This document shows positions 38,206 through 47,025 of a stretch of DNA of 64,000 nucleotides, in pieces. The translations under genes and the position numbers were made by a program. Each line of letters begins with the position of its first letter. Positions within the stretch are counted from its first letter, which is position 1. The DNA comes from CBDIHP01 sp965279195 (GTDB lineage Bacteria > Planctomycetota > Planctomycetia > Isosphaerales > Isosphaeraceae): positions 62,001 to 126,000 of the forward strand of contig CBDIHP010000026.1 of the NCBI GenBank assembly GCA_965279195.1, given 5' to 3'. Below the pieces are notes generated by a model, which saw only the letters and a program-made list of their open reading frames with translations, made no database searches and was not told where the DNA came from.

Positions 38206-39403
38206 TTACAGGGAATTCACGAACGCCAGGAGCGCGGCCTGGTCGGCGGCGGAGAGCTTGCTGAAGCGGTCGCGGGCGATGCGGCCCTGGCCGTCGTGGG
38301 CGAGGATGGCGGCGGCGGGGGTGCGGGCGCGGCCGTCGTGCAGGAGGGTGGGCTGGAACCGCAGGCCCCACAAGGGGGCGGTCTTCATCTCGCGGCGGCC
38401 GGCACCGGCCTGTTCCATGCCGTCGGCGATGGTGCCCATGTCGTGCAGCAGGAAGTCGCTGTAGGGGGCGAACGTCTTCTGGCTCAGGGCGGCCACGGGG
38501 CTCGGGCCGGTCTGGAGCGTCGGGGTGTGGCACTCGGCGCACCCGATCGCGGCGAACACCCTCGCGCCGGCCTGCTCGGCCTTCCCCACGGGCCCGGCGG
38601 GGGGCGGGGGCCAGCAGCGTCATGAAGTCGTTGAGCTGCTGGAGGTTCGCGACCGTCGGGTCGTTCGGGTTCGTCGCCGCCGGGTTGGCCAGGAGCAGGT
38701 TGCAGTTCCCCTGGGGGCAGCTCTCGTTCGGATCGACGGGGTTCGTCACGCCCATCTCGTTCGCCAGGGCGTCGGCGGCGAACGCGAACAGGGTCGGCTG
38801 CTGCGCCTTCCAGCCGAACTTGCCCACGCGGGCGTGGCCGGAGACCGGGTCGAGGACCTCGCTCGGCCGGCCGGCGATGGTGGGGTTGAACATCGCCTGG
38901 GCGTGGGCGATGTCGAGGAACACCTGATCGGGCACGGCGTCCACCAGGCCGAGTCCGTAGAGAGGCGTGGTCCGGCGCTGGGCGACGATGGTGGCCTGCG
39001 GCGGCACGACCTCGCCGACGAAGTTGACGTTATTGAACCGGCCGATGCCCCGGTTCTGGATCAAGGGGCCGCCGAACTCGACCATGGGGTCGAAGATCCC
39101 GCTCACCAGCCGGCCGATCCGGGTGACCGTGCGGGGGCTGGCCCCGGCCTGGGCGTGGCATCGGACGCAGGAGCTGTCGGTGAAGACCGGCCCCAGCCCG
39201 CCCCGGACCGTCGCCTCCCGCCCGAAGGCCCCCTGCCCGGCCTGGAACCTCGAAAGCTGGGCCGCCGTCAGCCCCGACAGCGGCTGCCCCGGCGCCGGGC
39301 GGGGAGGCGGAGGGGGCGGGACCTGTGCCAGGACTCCCCCCGCCGCCGCGAGGATCGCCAGCCCACTCAGGACCGTCCGGCGTGCGCGCACCGTCATCGT
39401 CAT
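38206..39403 (-). pseudogene. di-heme oxidoreductase (DHOR/COG3488-type), interrupted by a 1-base frameshift
   Basis: This secreted two-heme cytochrome has a signal peptide (MTMTVRARRTVLSGLAILAA) starting at 39403. Heme motif 1 is CVRCH (about residue 79). A DHOR-type central region follows (DPMVEFGGPLIQNRGIGRF, TTPLYGLGLVDAVPD). After LLAPAP the frame breaks in the G6 run at 38599-38604. The other frame then carries heme motif 2, CAECH (about 288 in the joined protein), and the C-terminal LLHDGRARTPAAAILAHDGQ, ending at 38206. Joined length is about 398 residues. The lesion is probably a homopolymer sequencing error. Confidence 0.82.
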
Positions 39404-39668
39404 CGCTCTCCCCCCCAAGTCGCGAGCGTACTCGATTCGCCCCGGACTCCCCGGGGCCGCCGTCGGCCTCGACGGCTGGGATGGAGAAACGGCAACGAGC
39501 GTCAATCGGAGACTGCATGCACCCAAAAATGCTGGCTGTTTCCGGATTTCAACATTTCCGCCGGGGGAGGGTGTAACCTGGCGGATCGGGCTGACCTTGA
39601 CGGCCCGGGGCATCCGGGGAACATTCCGGGCATCACGGGTGCATCCAAATTTGAACGAGGGCGATCCG

Positions 39669-40283
39669 ATGGCGACGAAGCGAACGGCGGCGGTCCTGGT
39701 CGCGGCGACGATCCTGGGGACGGCGTGGGCCTCCGGCACGATGGCGCAGCAGGGGCAGGAAAAGGCCAAGGCGCAGGCGAAGGACGCCTTCAACAAGTTC
39801 GAGCCCCGCTCGGCCCCGGGGGCGGGCCAGGCCTATTTGAAGCGTTACGTGGGTACCTGGGCGGTGAAGAAGACGTTCCACCCGCGCAACGGCCAGCCGA
39901 CGACCATCGAGGGGGACTGCCGCCAGACGATGGTCCACGACGGCCGGTTCCTCCAGTCCGACTTCACCTTCCGCCCCCCCGGCTCCCCCCCCACCGAAGG
40001 CCGAGGCCTCATCGGCTGGGAGCCCGACTCCGGCCTCTTCACCAGCATCTGGACCGACTCCCGCCAGACCCGCATGTCGTTGAGGCGCTCGAAGGAGAAA
40101 TTTGACGGCCAGAAGATCGTCCTCTTCAGCGCCACCCTCGACGCCGCCGAGAAAGACCCGCGCCGCAGCAAGACCATCAGCACCATCGACGACAAGAACC
40201 TCCAGATCATCCACCGCCAGTACAGCCTCGGCGCCAACAACGAGGAACGCCTGGTGATGGAGCTAGTGATGACCAAAAAGTAA
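39669..40283 (+). CDS. secreted DUF1579-like protein
   Basis: The protein has 204 residues with a signal peptide (MATKRTAAVLVAATILGTAWASGTMAQ, cleavage near residue 27). The body has the DUF1579 pattern: LKRYVGTWAVKKTF, GDCRQTMVHDGRFLQSDFTF, GRGLIGWEPDSGLFTSIWTD, and a final strand MELVMTKK. The domain is lipocalin-like and of unknown role. GAGGG lies 7 nt before the ATG. It is divergent from the di-heme oxidoreductase gene, and the shared 265-bp gap contains both promoters. Confidence 0.8.
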   Translation: MATKRTAAVLVAATILGTAWASGTMAQQGQEKAKAQAKDAFNKFEPRSAPGAGQAYLKRYVGTWAVKKTFHPRNGQPTTIEGDCRQTMVHDGRFLQSDFTFRPPGSPPTEGRGLIGWEPDSGLFTSIWTDSRQTRMSLRRSKEKFDGQKIVLFSATLDAAEKDPRRSKTISTIDDKNLQIIHRQYSLGANNEERLVMELVMTKK

Positions 40284-40321
40284 ACGCATCATTTTACATA
40301 ACCTCTCTCCTCACACTAACA

Positions 40322-40373
40322 GGTAGGGTGGGGTGAAGACGACGACCCGACGGGGAGTCGTCACCCCACCGAC
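40322..40373. repeat. F4 palindromic repeat, copy c (opposite orientation)
   Basis: Read on the minus strand it is GTCGGTGGGGTG, stem GACGAC...GTCGTC, then TTCACCCCACCCTACC. It begins 39 bp after the DUF1579 stop, between convergent genes. Confidence 0.8.
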
Positions 40374-40431
40374 ACCGAGCCCCGCCGATCGGCACTCCCG
40401 CCGTCCGTCCCCCTACCTCGTGCAGACCGAC

Positions 40432-40785
40432 TCAGGCATCGCGATGCATCCATTCCTCGGCCATCTTCCACCTGTCCACCCGCAAGATCCTCAACCCTCC
40501 CGGCGACGCCTCCTCGTGGCCCGGGAGTCCCGCATCGACAATCGCTGTCACAATCACACGCCTTGACGAAAGTGATCGTAGATCTTCCAGCGACATCAGT
40601 CGTGCGGCCGCGTAAACGTCCGCCCGCAAGGAAGACGCCCCCTCACGATATTCCGCCGTGGGGATGTGGACCAGTTGATTGCCCTCGAACTCGAGTGAAA
40701 GCAGGCCCTTGATCAGGATTTCCTGGCCATGGAGCGATTCCAGGGCGTCGACGACCTCATTTACGGTATAGATCCGTCGCGACAT
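40432..40785 (-). CDS. small protein of unknown function, possible OB-like fold
   Basis: The protein has 117 residues. It is not recognised by family. MSRRIYTVNEVVDALESLHG is a helix, and QEILIKGLLSLEFEGNQLVH is a pair of strands as in OB-fold proteins. RADVYAAARLMSLEDLRSLS is a second helix, followed by RRVIVTAIVDAGLPGHEEAS. The composition is balanced and clearly protein-like. AGGAG lies 11 nt upstream of the ATG. It points away from the nuclease cassette, so linkage is not implied. Confidence 0.6.
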   Translation of the reverse strand: MSRRIYTVNEVVDALESLHGQEILIKGLLSLEFEGNQLVHIPTAEYREGASSLRADVYAAARLMSLEDLRSLSSRRVIVTAIVDAGLPGHEEASPGGLRILRVDRWKMAEEWMHRDA

Positions 40786-41207
40786 CGGGCTCGGCGCTCC
40801 TGGATGAGTTCAATAAGCAGCCGGTCGCCGACGCGAGAACGTGAGCCATCGCCACGGAGCCGGCCCGCGCATCGCCCGCCCGCGCCGGTGGTCTGACGAC
40901 CCCCTTTGGGTCGTCGTCGGCACCCCACTCGACGAATCTCCCTGCGTCCTTGTATGGTTCCATCGATACCACACCTCCCCTTGTCAACTCCACTGAACAC
41001 TCCCGTAGGACGAGCGGAATTCGACTCACCGCCCCCTGGCGAACCGGCCTCGTTTCGCGTACAAAATAAGGCCGTTGTCGACATTCGCTCCGATGTTCTC
41101 GGATGGATGTCGGCGGCACGCGTTCCGCGAGCGGTCGCGCGCGATCCTCCCCCGACGAGGGTCGCGTCCCCCTGCCCGAGTCGTTTGTGGGAATGGCGAG
41201 GATCGTC
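40786..41207. other. gap upstream of the HerA cassette, no convincing gene
   Basis: Frames on both strands through 40786-41207 have no recognisable motif. The segment near 41040-41100 is less GC-rich and is the likely promoter zone for the rightward cassette. No clear -35/-10 was found. Confidence 0.4.
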
Positions 41208-42314
41208 ATGGCGAAGGCATCCCCCGGCGCCGCACGCGCGGCGACCTGGAAGGAGATCGCGTCTCGGCTCGAGGCCAGCCGCGGCGAGGACGGAGCCGCA
41301 GTCCCACTGGGCGTGGCCGAGCTGGCCCTCTCCACCGGCATCGACCCGCCGGACCTCCTCGACGCCATCAACACCAAGGCGAACCTGAGCAAGCTCGTCG
41401 TCGAGCACGCGTCCGACGGCAAGGCCACGGCCGAATCGAGCCTCTCGCTCAAGCCGCCGAAGGCGAAAGCCACCAGGGCCCCGAAACCGCCCAAGGTCGA
41501 CCAGGCCGCCGAACTGGCCGCGCGGCTGCTCGCCGTGCTCGACTCCCAGCGGCTCCTGGGCGACGAGGCCTACCCGCCCTCGCTCCGCACGCTCGCCGAG
41601 CTGTGCGGCAAGAACGCGTCCGACAGCCTCGTCGGCAAGGCGGCGGGCCATAAGCAGTTCACCGAACGAGCAATCGTCACCGCCAAGTCCGGCCCGAGGC
41701 CCGCGCTCGACGCCCCCGTGATCGTCAAGCCCGACGCCGATCCACTCCCCACGTGCGTCCGCGACGCTATGCTGGTCTACGCGCTCAACGTCCCCCCCTC
41801 CGCCAAGACGAAGGCCGTCACCAACGCGTTCACCCGCGAAGACTTGAAAGCGCGAGTGATCCCCCCCCTCCGACCCGCCTTCGCCTCCGCCCTGACCGAG
41901 GGCGCGGAGGGCGAGGCCCTGCCCGACGGCATCGGCTGGGTTCTCGTCAAGGGCAAGCCGCTGTTCTTCCTCGCCGGGAACATCAAGGGCCGGACCCCGT
42001 CTCCTCGGGAATTGCCGTCGACCGGATCCAGGACGCGCGGCGAGTCTCTGCCCTTCGCCGACGCCTTCCTGGCCGCGTTCGAGACGCACGACCGCCGCAA
42101 CGGCGGCACGAATTTCGTAAGACTGTACGAGCTGCGCCAGGCCCTGCCCGACCTGCCTCGCGAGTCCTTCGACGCGGGCCTGCGCGACCTCCGCGTCCGG
42201 GGCATCATCTCCCTGGACAGCTACGAGGGGGTGACCGGCCCCCTGCCCCCCGAGGACCGCGACGCCGGCATCCGCGAGGCCGGATCCCTGCTCGTCTACG
42301 CATCCAGGAGATGA
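41208..42314 (+). CDS. basic protein with winged-helix-like C-terminus, first gene of the HerA cassette
   Basis: I do not recognise this 368-residue family. The ATG at 41208 (MAKASPGAARAATWKE) is chosen because GAGGA lies 5 nt upstream; the frame is open to 41103. Layout: an N-terminal helical region (WKEIASRLEAS, VAELALSTGIDPPDLLDAIN), a Lys/Pro/Ala linker around residues 85-100 (KPPKAKATRAPKPPK), a middle domain, and a C-terminal end FVRLYELRQALPDLPRESFD followed by AGLRDLRVRGIISLDSYEG that resembles a winged helix. The last codons overlap the next gene's region (TGA at 42312-42314). It is probably a nucleic-acid-binding or adaptor subunit, inferred from charge and context only. Confidence 0.75.
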   Translation: MAKASPGAARAATWKEIASRLEASRGEDGAAVPLGVAELALSTGIDPPDLLDAINTKANLSKLVVEHASDGKATAESSLSLKPPKAKATRAPKPPKVDQAAELAARLLAVLDSQRLLGDEAYPPSLRTLAELCGKNASDSLVGKAAGHKQFTERAIVTAKSGPRPALDAPVIVKPDADPLPTCVRDAMLVYALNVPPSAKTKAVTNAFTREDLKARVIPPLRPAFASALTEGAEGEALPDGIGWVLVKGKPLFFLAGNIKGRTPSPRELPSTGSRTRGESLPFADAFLAAFETHDRRNGGTNFVRLYELRQALPDLPRESFDAGLRDLRVRGIISLDSYEGVTGPLPPEDRDAGIREAGSLLVYASRR

Positions 42315-42319
42315 CGGAT

Positions 42320-44590
42320 ATGTCCCCCCCGATCCAGCGCACCCCGGCCGCGTCCGCCAGGCCCGCCGCGCCCCAGGCGCCCGGCCTCGAGGAGTTCCTC
42401 CACGCCTTCCGCGACACCAATCCATTCTCGGCCAACCGCGTGAACGAGCCGTCGTCGTACGACGTCGACGTGGAGGAGATCAACTCGAAGCAGTTCGACC
42501 GCCTCGTCAAGCTCTCGGCCGAGGCGATCCGGACCAACTCCGGCATCGGCGTCGTCGTCTACGGCGGGGCGGGCGTGGGCAAGAGCCACCTGCTCTCGCG
42601 GCTCTATCGCTGGGCCCAGGGGCCACCCAACGGATCGCAGCGCGCCTGCTATATTTACTTGCACAACGTCCTGGCCGAGCCCGAACGCCTCGCCCGCTAC
42701 CTGCTGAAATGCGTCGTCAGCCGGCTCTCCGAGGGGGGCCGCGACCCGCTCCACACGACCCCGCTGTTCAGGTTCGTCGACCGCGCGATCCGCTACGCGC
42801 TCGACGGCGCGGGCATCCAGGTGGACAACGTCAGCGCCCACCTCAAGGAGGCCGTCGAGGCCTATCGCAAACGGTTCTTCACGTCGAATGTCGAGAGCCG
42901 ATACATCTTCGAGGTGCTCTTCCACTTCTGGCGGTACGCCCGGCCCGAGAAGGCCGCCGATCCCAGCCGCCGGCACATGGCCTCGCAGGCGCTCACGTGG
43001 CTCTCCGGCGACGAGATCGACGCCCAGGACGCGATGAAGTTCAACCTGAGGGTCGAGGGCGACCGGGCGGTCATGCTCCAGGACGACCAGGACGTCGAGC
43101 ACGTCTTCGCGGCCCTGTCCACCTTCGCAAAGGTCTCCGGCCAGCCGCTGATCCTCTGCATCGACCAGGCCGACAACCTCGACCCCGAGAAGCTCACGCG
43201 GCTCGTCCGGTTCCTCCACGTCCTCAATGACCACACGCCGAACCTGCTCTCGATCGTCTGCGGCGTCAAGAGCACGCTCCTCCGCTACGCCGAGGACGGC
43301 GTGATCCCCGAAGCCGCCTGGGACCGCCTGGCCCAGTACCAGATCGACCTCAAACGCCTGCCGGTCGTTGACGCCCGCAAGATCATCGAGGCGCGCCTCC
43401 AGAGGTTCCTCGAACCGTTCGAGGGCCTCGAAGCGGTCAACCGGCGGTTCAAGGAGGACCGGCTGTTCCCCCTCGGCGAGGAATGGCTCAAGGCCCAGGT
43501 CGGCGACGCGCTGGAGATCCGCCCCCGCGATATCCTCACCTGGGCGCGAGACGCCTGGGAGGACGAGCAGGCCGGGATGGAACGCGTCGGGGTCCTCAAC
43601 TGGATCCGGGGCCGAAATGCGGCCGGGCCGGCCGTCTCCGACCCGAAGCCCGCCCCGAACGCCACGGTCAAGCCCGCCGCCGAGCTGATCGATGCGGCCA
43701 TCGACAAGAAAATGGAGGAGCATAGCAGCGAGCTCAAGCTCCACCAGGGCTCGCTCCCCCCGGACGCTGGGAACCTCTCGGGCCTGGTCGAGGCCCTGCT
43801 CTCGCACTGCCTCGACGATAAGTTGACCTACACGCTCCGGGCCGTCGCACGCACGAAGAAGAAGGGCGGCAAGCTGCCGCCGTACGATTTACTCATCCAC
43901 GAACAACGCGATCAGGATGGGATCAAGGTCTCCACCGGGCTCTGCATCGTCACGAACGGGGGCATCTCGGCCACGGCCGCTCTGAGACGCCTGCTCGAAG
44001 ACGAGAACCCGCCCGAGCACCGTCTCCTGGTCACCGACGCCCGCAAGAAGCTGAGCAAGACCGGCCAGGCCGCCGAGTATTACCGCGACCTCCAGAAGCT
44101 CGGCGTCGACCGGTTCCAGCACATCGAGATCTCCGCCGCCCAGTACGCCCAGCTCGACGCCCTCCGGGCGACCATCGACATGGCAAAGTCGGGCGACCTG
44201 GAGATCGAGGAGCGGCCGAGGTCGCCGAGGGCGGTGCTGGAGTCGGAGGTGATCGCGTCGCACCACAGGAAGGACCGGTTCCGGGCGCATCCGCTGCTCC
44301 GGCCGCTGCTGACGGAGGACCCGCCGGCGCCGGTCGCCCCGCCGGCCGCCAAGGATCCGGGGGTGAAGCTGAAAGAACTCCGGCAATTCATCATGGGTCA
44401 GCTCGCCTGGCAGATGGGGACGACCGCCAAGGCGCTGGCGAAGTCGTACGCGGCCGCGATGCCCGTACCCCGCGCGACGCCCGAGGTGCTCTGGCCGGTG
44501 GTCAAGGCGGCGGCCGAGAACCTGCACCGCGAGGGCAAGGTCCACGCCACGCCCCAGGACGATGACCTCTTCCTGCTGCTCGGGAAGTAG
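42320..44590 (+). CDS. AAA+ ATPase with uncharacterised C-terminal domain, second gene of the HerA cassette
   Basis: The protein has 756 residues. Walker A is GGAGVGKS (82-89) in GIGVVVYGGAGVGKSHLLSR. Walker B is ILCIDQADN with Asp near 282. This is an ORC/Cdc6- or MoxR-like single ATPase domain reaching about residue 430 (RDILTWARDAWED). The C-terminal 300 residues have the strand-rich part LPPYDLLIHEQRDQDGIKVS and LCIVTNGG, then a Pro/Ala linker and a terminal helical domain (LRQFIMGQLAWQMGTTAKAL). No family is recognised there. The start at 42320 has AGGAG 9 nt upstream; an in-frame ATG at 42311 overlaps the previous stop (ATGA) but with no spacer. The next gene starts 5 bp after its stop. 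Confidence 0.82.
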   Translation: MSPPIQRTPAASARPAAPQAPGLEEFLHAFRDTNPFSANRVNEPSSYDVDVEEINSKQFDRLVKLSAEAIRTNSGIGVVVYGGAGVGKSHLLSRLYRWAQGPPNGSQRACYIYLHNVLAEPERLARYLLKCVVSRLSEGGRDPLHTTPLFRFVDRAIRYALDGAGIQVDNVSAHLKEAVEAYRKRFFTSNVESRYIFEVLFHFWRYARPEKAADPSRRHMASQALTWLSGDEIDAQDAMKFNLRVEGDRAVMLQDDQDVEHVFAALSTFAKVSGQPLILCIDQADNLDPEKLTRLVRFLHVLNDHTPNLLSIVCGVKSTLLRYAEDGVIPEAAWDRLAQYQIDLKRLPVVDARKIIEARLQRFLEPFEGLEAVNRRFKEDRLFPLGEEWLKAQVGDALEIRPRDILTWARDAWEDEQAGMERVGVLNWIRGRNAAGPAVSDPKPAPNATVKPAAELIDAAIDKKMEEHSSELKLHQGSLPPDAGNLSGLVEALLSHCLDDKLTYTLRAVARTKKKGGKLPPYDLLIHEQRDQDGIKVSTGLCIVTNGGISATAALRRLLEDENPPEHRLLVTDARKKLSKTGQAAEYYRDLQKLGVDRFQHIEISAAQYAQLDALRATIDMAKSGDLEIEERPRSPRAVLESEVIASHHRKDRFRAHPLLRPLLTEDPPAPVAPPAAKDPGVKLKELRQFIMGQLAWQMGTTAKALAKSYAAAMPVPRATPEVLWPVVKAAAENLHREGKVHATPQDDDLFLLLGK

Positions 44591-44595
44591 GCCCG

Positions 44596-46926
44596 ATGGC
44601 GATCCCGACGTTCACCGTCACCGAGGTCCGCGTGGCCGCCACCTGCCCGCGGATCTCGTACTTCGACGCCGAGCATACCCGGCGCAACCGGCTGGCCACG
44701 CCCGTCGTCACCCGGCTCTGGAAGGCCGGCGACGCCGCCGAGACCGCCTGCGGCACCCTGTTCCACCACGCCGTCGAGTCCTTCAACCGACGCGCCCGCG
44801 ACGCCGCCCCCATACGCGAGGCCCTGGAGTCGCACAGGGAGCCGGAGCCGCTCGAACAGGCCCTGCGCACCTATCTGAACATCCATTGCATCGACCGCGA
44901 GACGCTGGCGAAGCGGCCCGTGCCGCAGCAGCAGGCGTTCATCCGCGCGACCGGCGTCTACATGCGCGAGCTGGCCGACATCCTCGCCGACGCCCTCGGC
45001 CGGGGCCGCGAGCCCGACGCGCTCCTCGAAGAACTCTTCGGCGACCGCCGCCGCAAGGTCGACGTCAGCTTCCCCGTCGGCCCCAAGGGCGAGCCGGTGC
45101 GCGTGACGGGCATCCTCGACTACGTCTTCCACGACGCCCGACACGGCCGCGATCGCATCATCGACTATAAACTCACCCCAGCGAGTGAGCCCGCTAACGA
45201 CCTCTTCCAGGTCGCGCTCTACGCGCTCATGCACCACACGCAGCACCGCACCCAGCCGGATGTCGCCGTGCTGTACCTCCACCCCGAGCGCCGGGTCGTC
45301 AGCATGACCTGGGAGCAGGTCGAATCCCAGCGCCACAAGCTCTACGACCTCCTCGCCTCGATGGCCACCTGGCGGGAATTCGACGAGCGGACGGGCCGGG
45401 GCCTGCGCCCGCCGGGCGAGCCGTCGCAGTGCGCCTCCTGCCGGTGGGACCGACAGGACGCCTGCCTCACCCGCCTCGGCCCCAAGCACGAGGGCCGACG
45501 CCTCACCCACTGGACCGACGCCCGCAACCCATCCAACGATCCATCCCCGACACCCGATCCCGCCCCGACACCGGTTTCAACGCCCAGTCCCCCGCTTCCT
45601 CCAGGTCCCCGTCCCCCATCAAGCATTACCCATCAATCATCTCTTCAATCCCTCCGCATCGGCACGTCCACGCGCGGGAATGCCCCGGTGGATCTGCCCG
45701 CGGACGTGCTCACGACCCACGTCGCCGTCGTGGGCGCGGCGGGCAGCGGCAAGACGTGGATGGCCAAGGTGGTCGCCGAGGAGGCCATCCGGATCGGCGT
45801 GCCTGTGCTGGCGATCGACCCGCAAGGCGACATCGCCCAGTTCCTCCGGCCCGCCACATTGACGGACGCCGGCCCTTTCGAGGAGCAGCGCCAGGAATTC
45901 CGCTCGCGGGCCGAGCCGCGAGTCTGGACCCCGGGCTCGTCGCACGCCAGGCGGCTCAGCCTGGCCCCGTTCCGGCTCTGCTCGCGCGAGGAACTCGCCG
46001 GGGTCGGGGACGCCGCGCGTCGCGAGGAAGAATGGCGAGGGATGCTCTCCTCCGCCGCGTCGCAGGTCGTCTCGCTGGCCAAACTCGGCGGCGAGGTCGA
46101 CTCCCAGAAGGCGTTCCTGTTCCGGATCCTCGAACGACTCGTCGAGACCGTGCCGGCGGGGGACCTCGGCCTCGACGCGGTGATGGCCGCCACGCTTTCG
46201 CCCGAGTCAGCCGGCATCGACGATCCGGATCGATTCATCAAGAAATCCGAGCGCGAGAAGCTCGGCCGCAAGCTGAACGCCCTGCTCGAAGGGCCGGCCG
46301 CCGACCTCTATTCCGGCGGCGAGCCGCTCGACCTGGACCAGTTCTGCCGGCCGACCTCGCCCGGCAAGACCCCTTTGAACGTGATCTATCTCAACGCCCT
46401 GCCCGACGACGGCGGCAAGCAGGGGTTCCTGGCCTCGCTCGCGGCCGAGGTCTACCGCTGGATGATCACCTCCCCCGCCCCCGAGCCCGGCCGGCCCCGG
46501 CTGCTCTTCTACATCGACGAGGCCCGCGACTTCATCCCCGCCGGCGGGTCCAAGCCCCCCGCCAAGGACCCCTTGATCCGACTCTTCACGCAGGGCCGCA
46601 AGTACGGCGTCGCCTGCCTCCTCTGCACCCAGAGCCCCCGGTCGGTCGACTACGGCGTCTTCGGCAATTGCAGCACCAAGCTCATCGGGCGAATCGAGGC
46701 CGCGCAGGACATGGAACGCGTCGCCGAGTGGTTCGCCCGCCAGGGGGCCGTCCCGCCGTGGGTCTCCGCCCGCAAGGGGGCCGAGGCCGGCACGTTCGTC
46801 GGCCGGTGGCCGGGCATGCCACTCGTCCTCGACGGCCAGCCGTTCCGCAGCCGGCCGCTGTTCTCGCTCCACGAAGGAGCCTGGTCGCCCGAGCAGCTTG
46901 AAGCGGAGCATATGAGGATTCGGTGA
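44596..46926 (+). CDS. Cas4-like Fe-S PD-(D/E)XK nuclease fused to a HerA-like DNA translocase
   Basis: The N-terminal domain reads like Cas4/AddB-type nucleases: Cys17 in VAATCPRISYFD, then the catalytic core GILDYVFHD (Asp175) and IIDYKL (Asp190-Tyr-Lys192), and three Cys at 279, 282 and 290 in QCASCRWDRQDACL. With Cys17 these could hold a 4Fe-4S cluster. A Pro/Ser/Thr linker (about 310-355) joins it to the HerA-like ATPase: Walker A GAAGSGKTW (380-388) and Walker B RLLFYIDEARDF (Asp641). TQSPRSVDYGVFGNCSTKLI is also typical of HerA. Length is 776 residues. It starts 5 bp after the AAA+ gene stop, so the three genes are one operon. Nuclease and pump in one chain suggest DNA-end resection; the role is inferred. 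Confidence 0.88.
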   Translation: MAIPTFTVTEVRVAATCPRISYFDAEHTRRNRLATPVVTRLWKAGDAAETACGTLFHHAVESFNRRARDAAPIREALESHREPEPLEQALRTYLNIHCIDRETLAKRPVPQQQAFIRATGVYMRELADILADALGRGREPDALLEELFGDRRRKVDVSFPVGPKGEPVRVTGILDYVFHDARHGRDRIIDYKLTPASEPANDLFQVALYALMHHTQHRTQPDVAVLYLHPERRVVSMTWEQVESQRHKLYDLLASMATWREFDERTGRGLRPPGEPSQCASCRWDRQDACLTRLGPKHEGRRLTHWTDARNPSNDPSPTPDPAPTPVSTPSPPLPPGPRPPSSITHQSSLQSLRIGTSTRGNAPVDLPADVLTTHVAVVGAAGSGKTWMAKVVAEEAIRIGVPVLAIDPQGDIAQFLRPATLTDAGPFEEQRQEFRSRAEPRVWTPGSSHARRLSLAPFRLCSREELAGVGDAARREEEWRGMLSSAASQVVSLAKLGGEVDSQKAFLFRILERLVETVPAGDLGLDAVMAATLSPESAGIDDPDRFIKKSEREKLGRKLNALLEGPAADLYSGGEPLDLDQFCRPTSPGKTPLNVIYLNALPDDGGKQGFLASLAAEVYRWMITSPAPEPGRPRLLFYIDEARDFIPAGGSKPPAKDPLIRLFTQGRKYGVACLLCTQSPRSVDYGVFGNCSTKLIGRIEAAQDMERVAEWFARQGAVPPWVSARKGAEAGTFVGRWPGMPLVLDGQPFRSRPLFSLHEGAWSPEQLEAEHMRIR

Positions 46927-47025
46927 ATACCTTGACGATGGCGACGCCCCCGCCTAGAACTCATCCCCAGCGTCGGTCGGGAGATCGGCGACGGATCCGG
47001 GGCATTCGATGGTGGGCCACTGTCC

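Noticed and set aside
38206..38589. 127-residue cytochrome as a separate gene
   Set aside because: It has no signal peptide and continues the di-heme oxidoreductase exactly after the G6 run.
40757..41207. Minus-strand small gene upstream of the 117-residue protein
   Set aside because: Frames are Arg/Gly-rich without motif; a fragment (DRLLIELIQERRARCR) looks protein-like but has no credible start.
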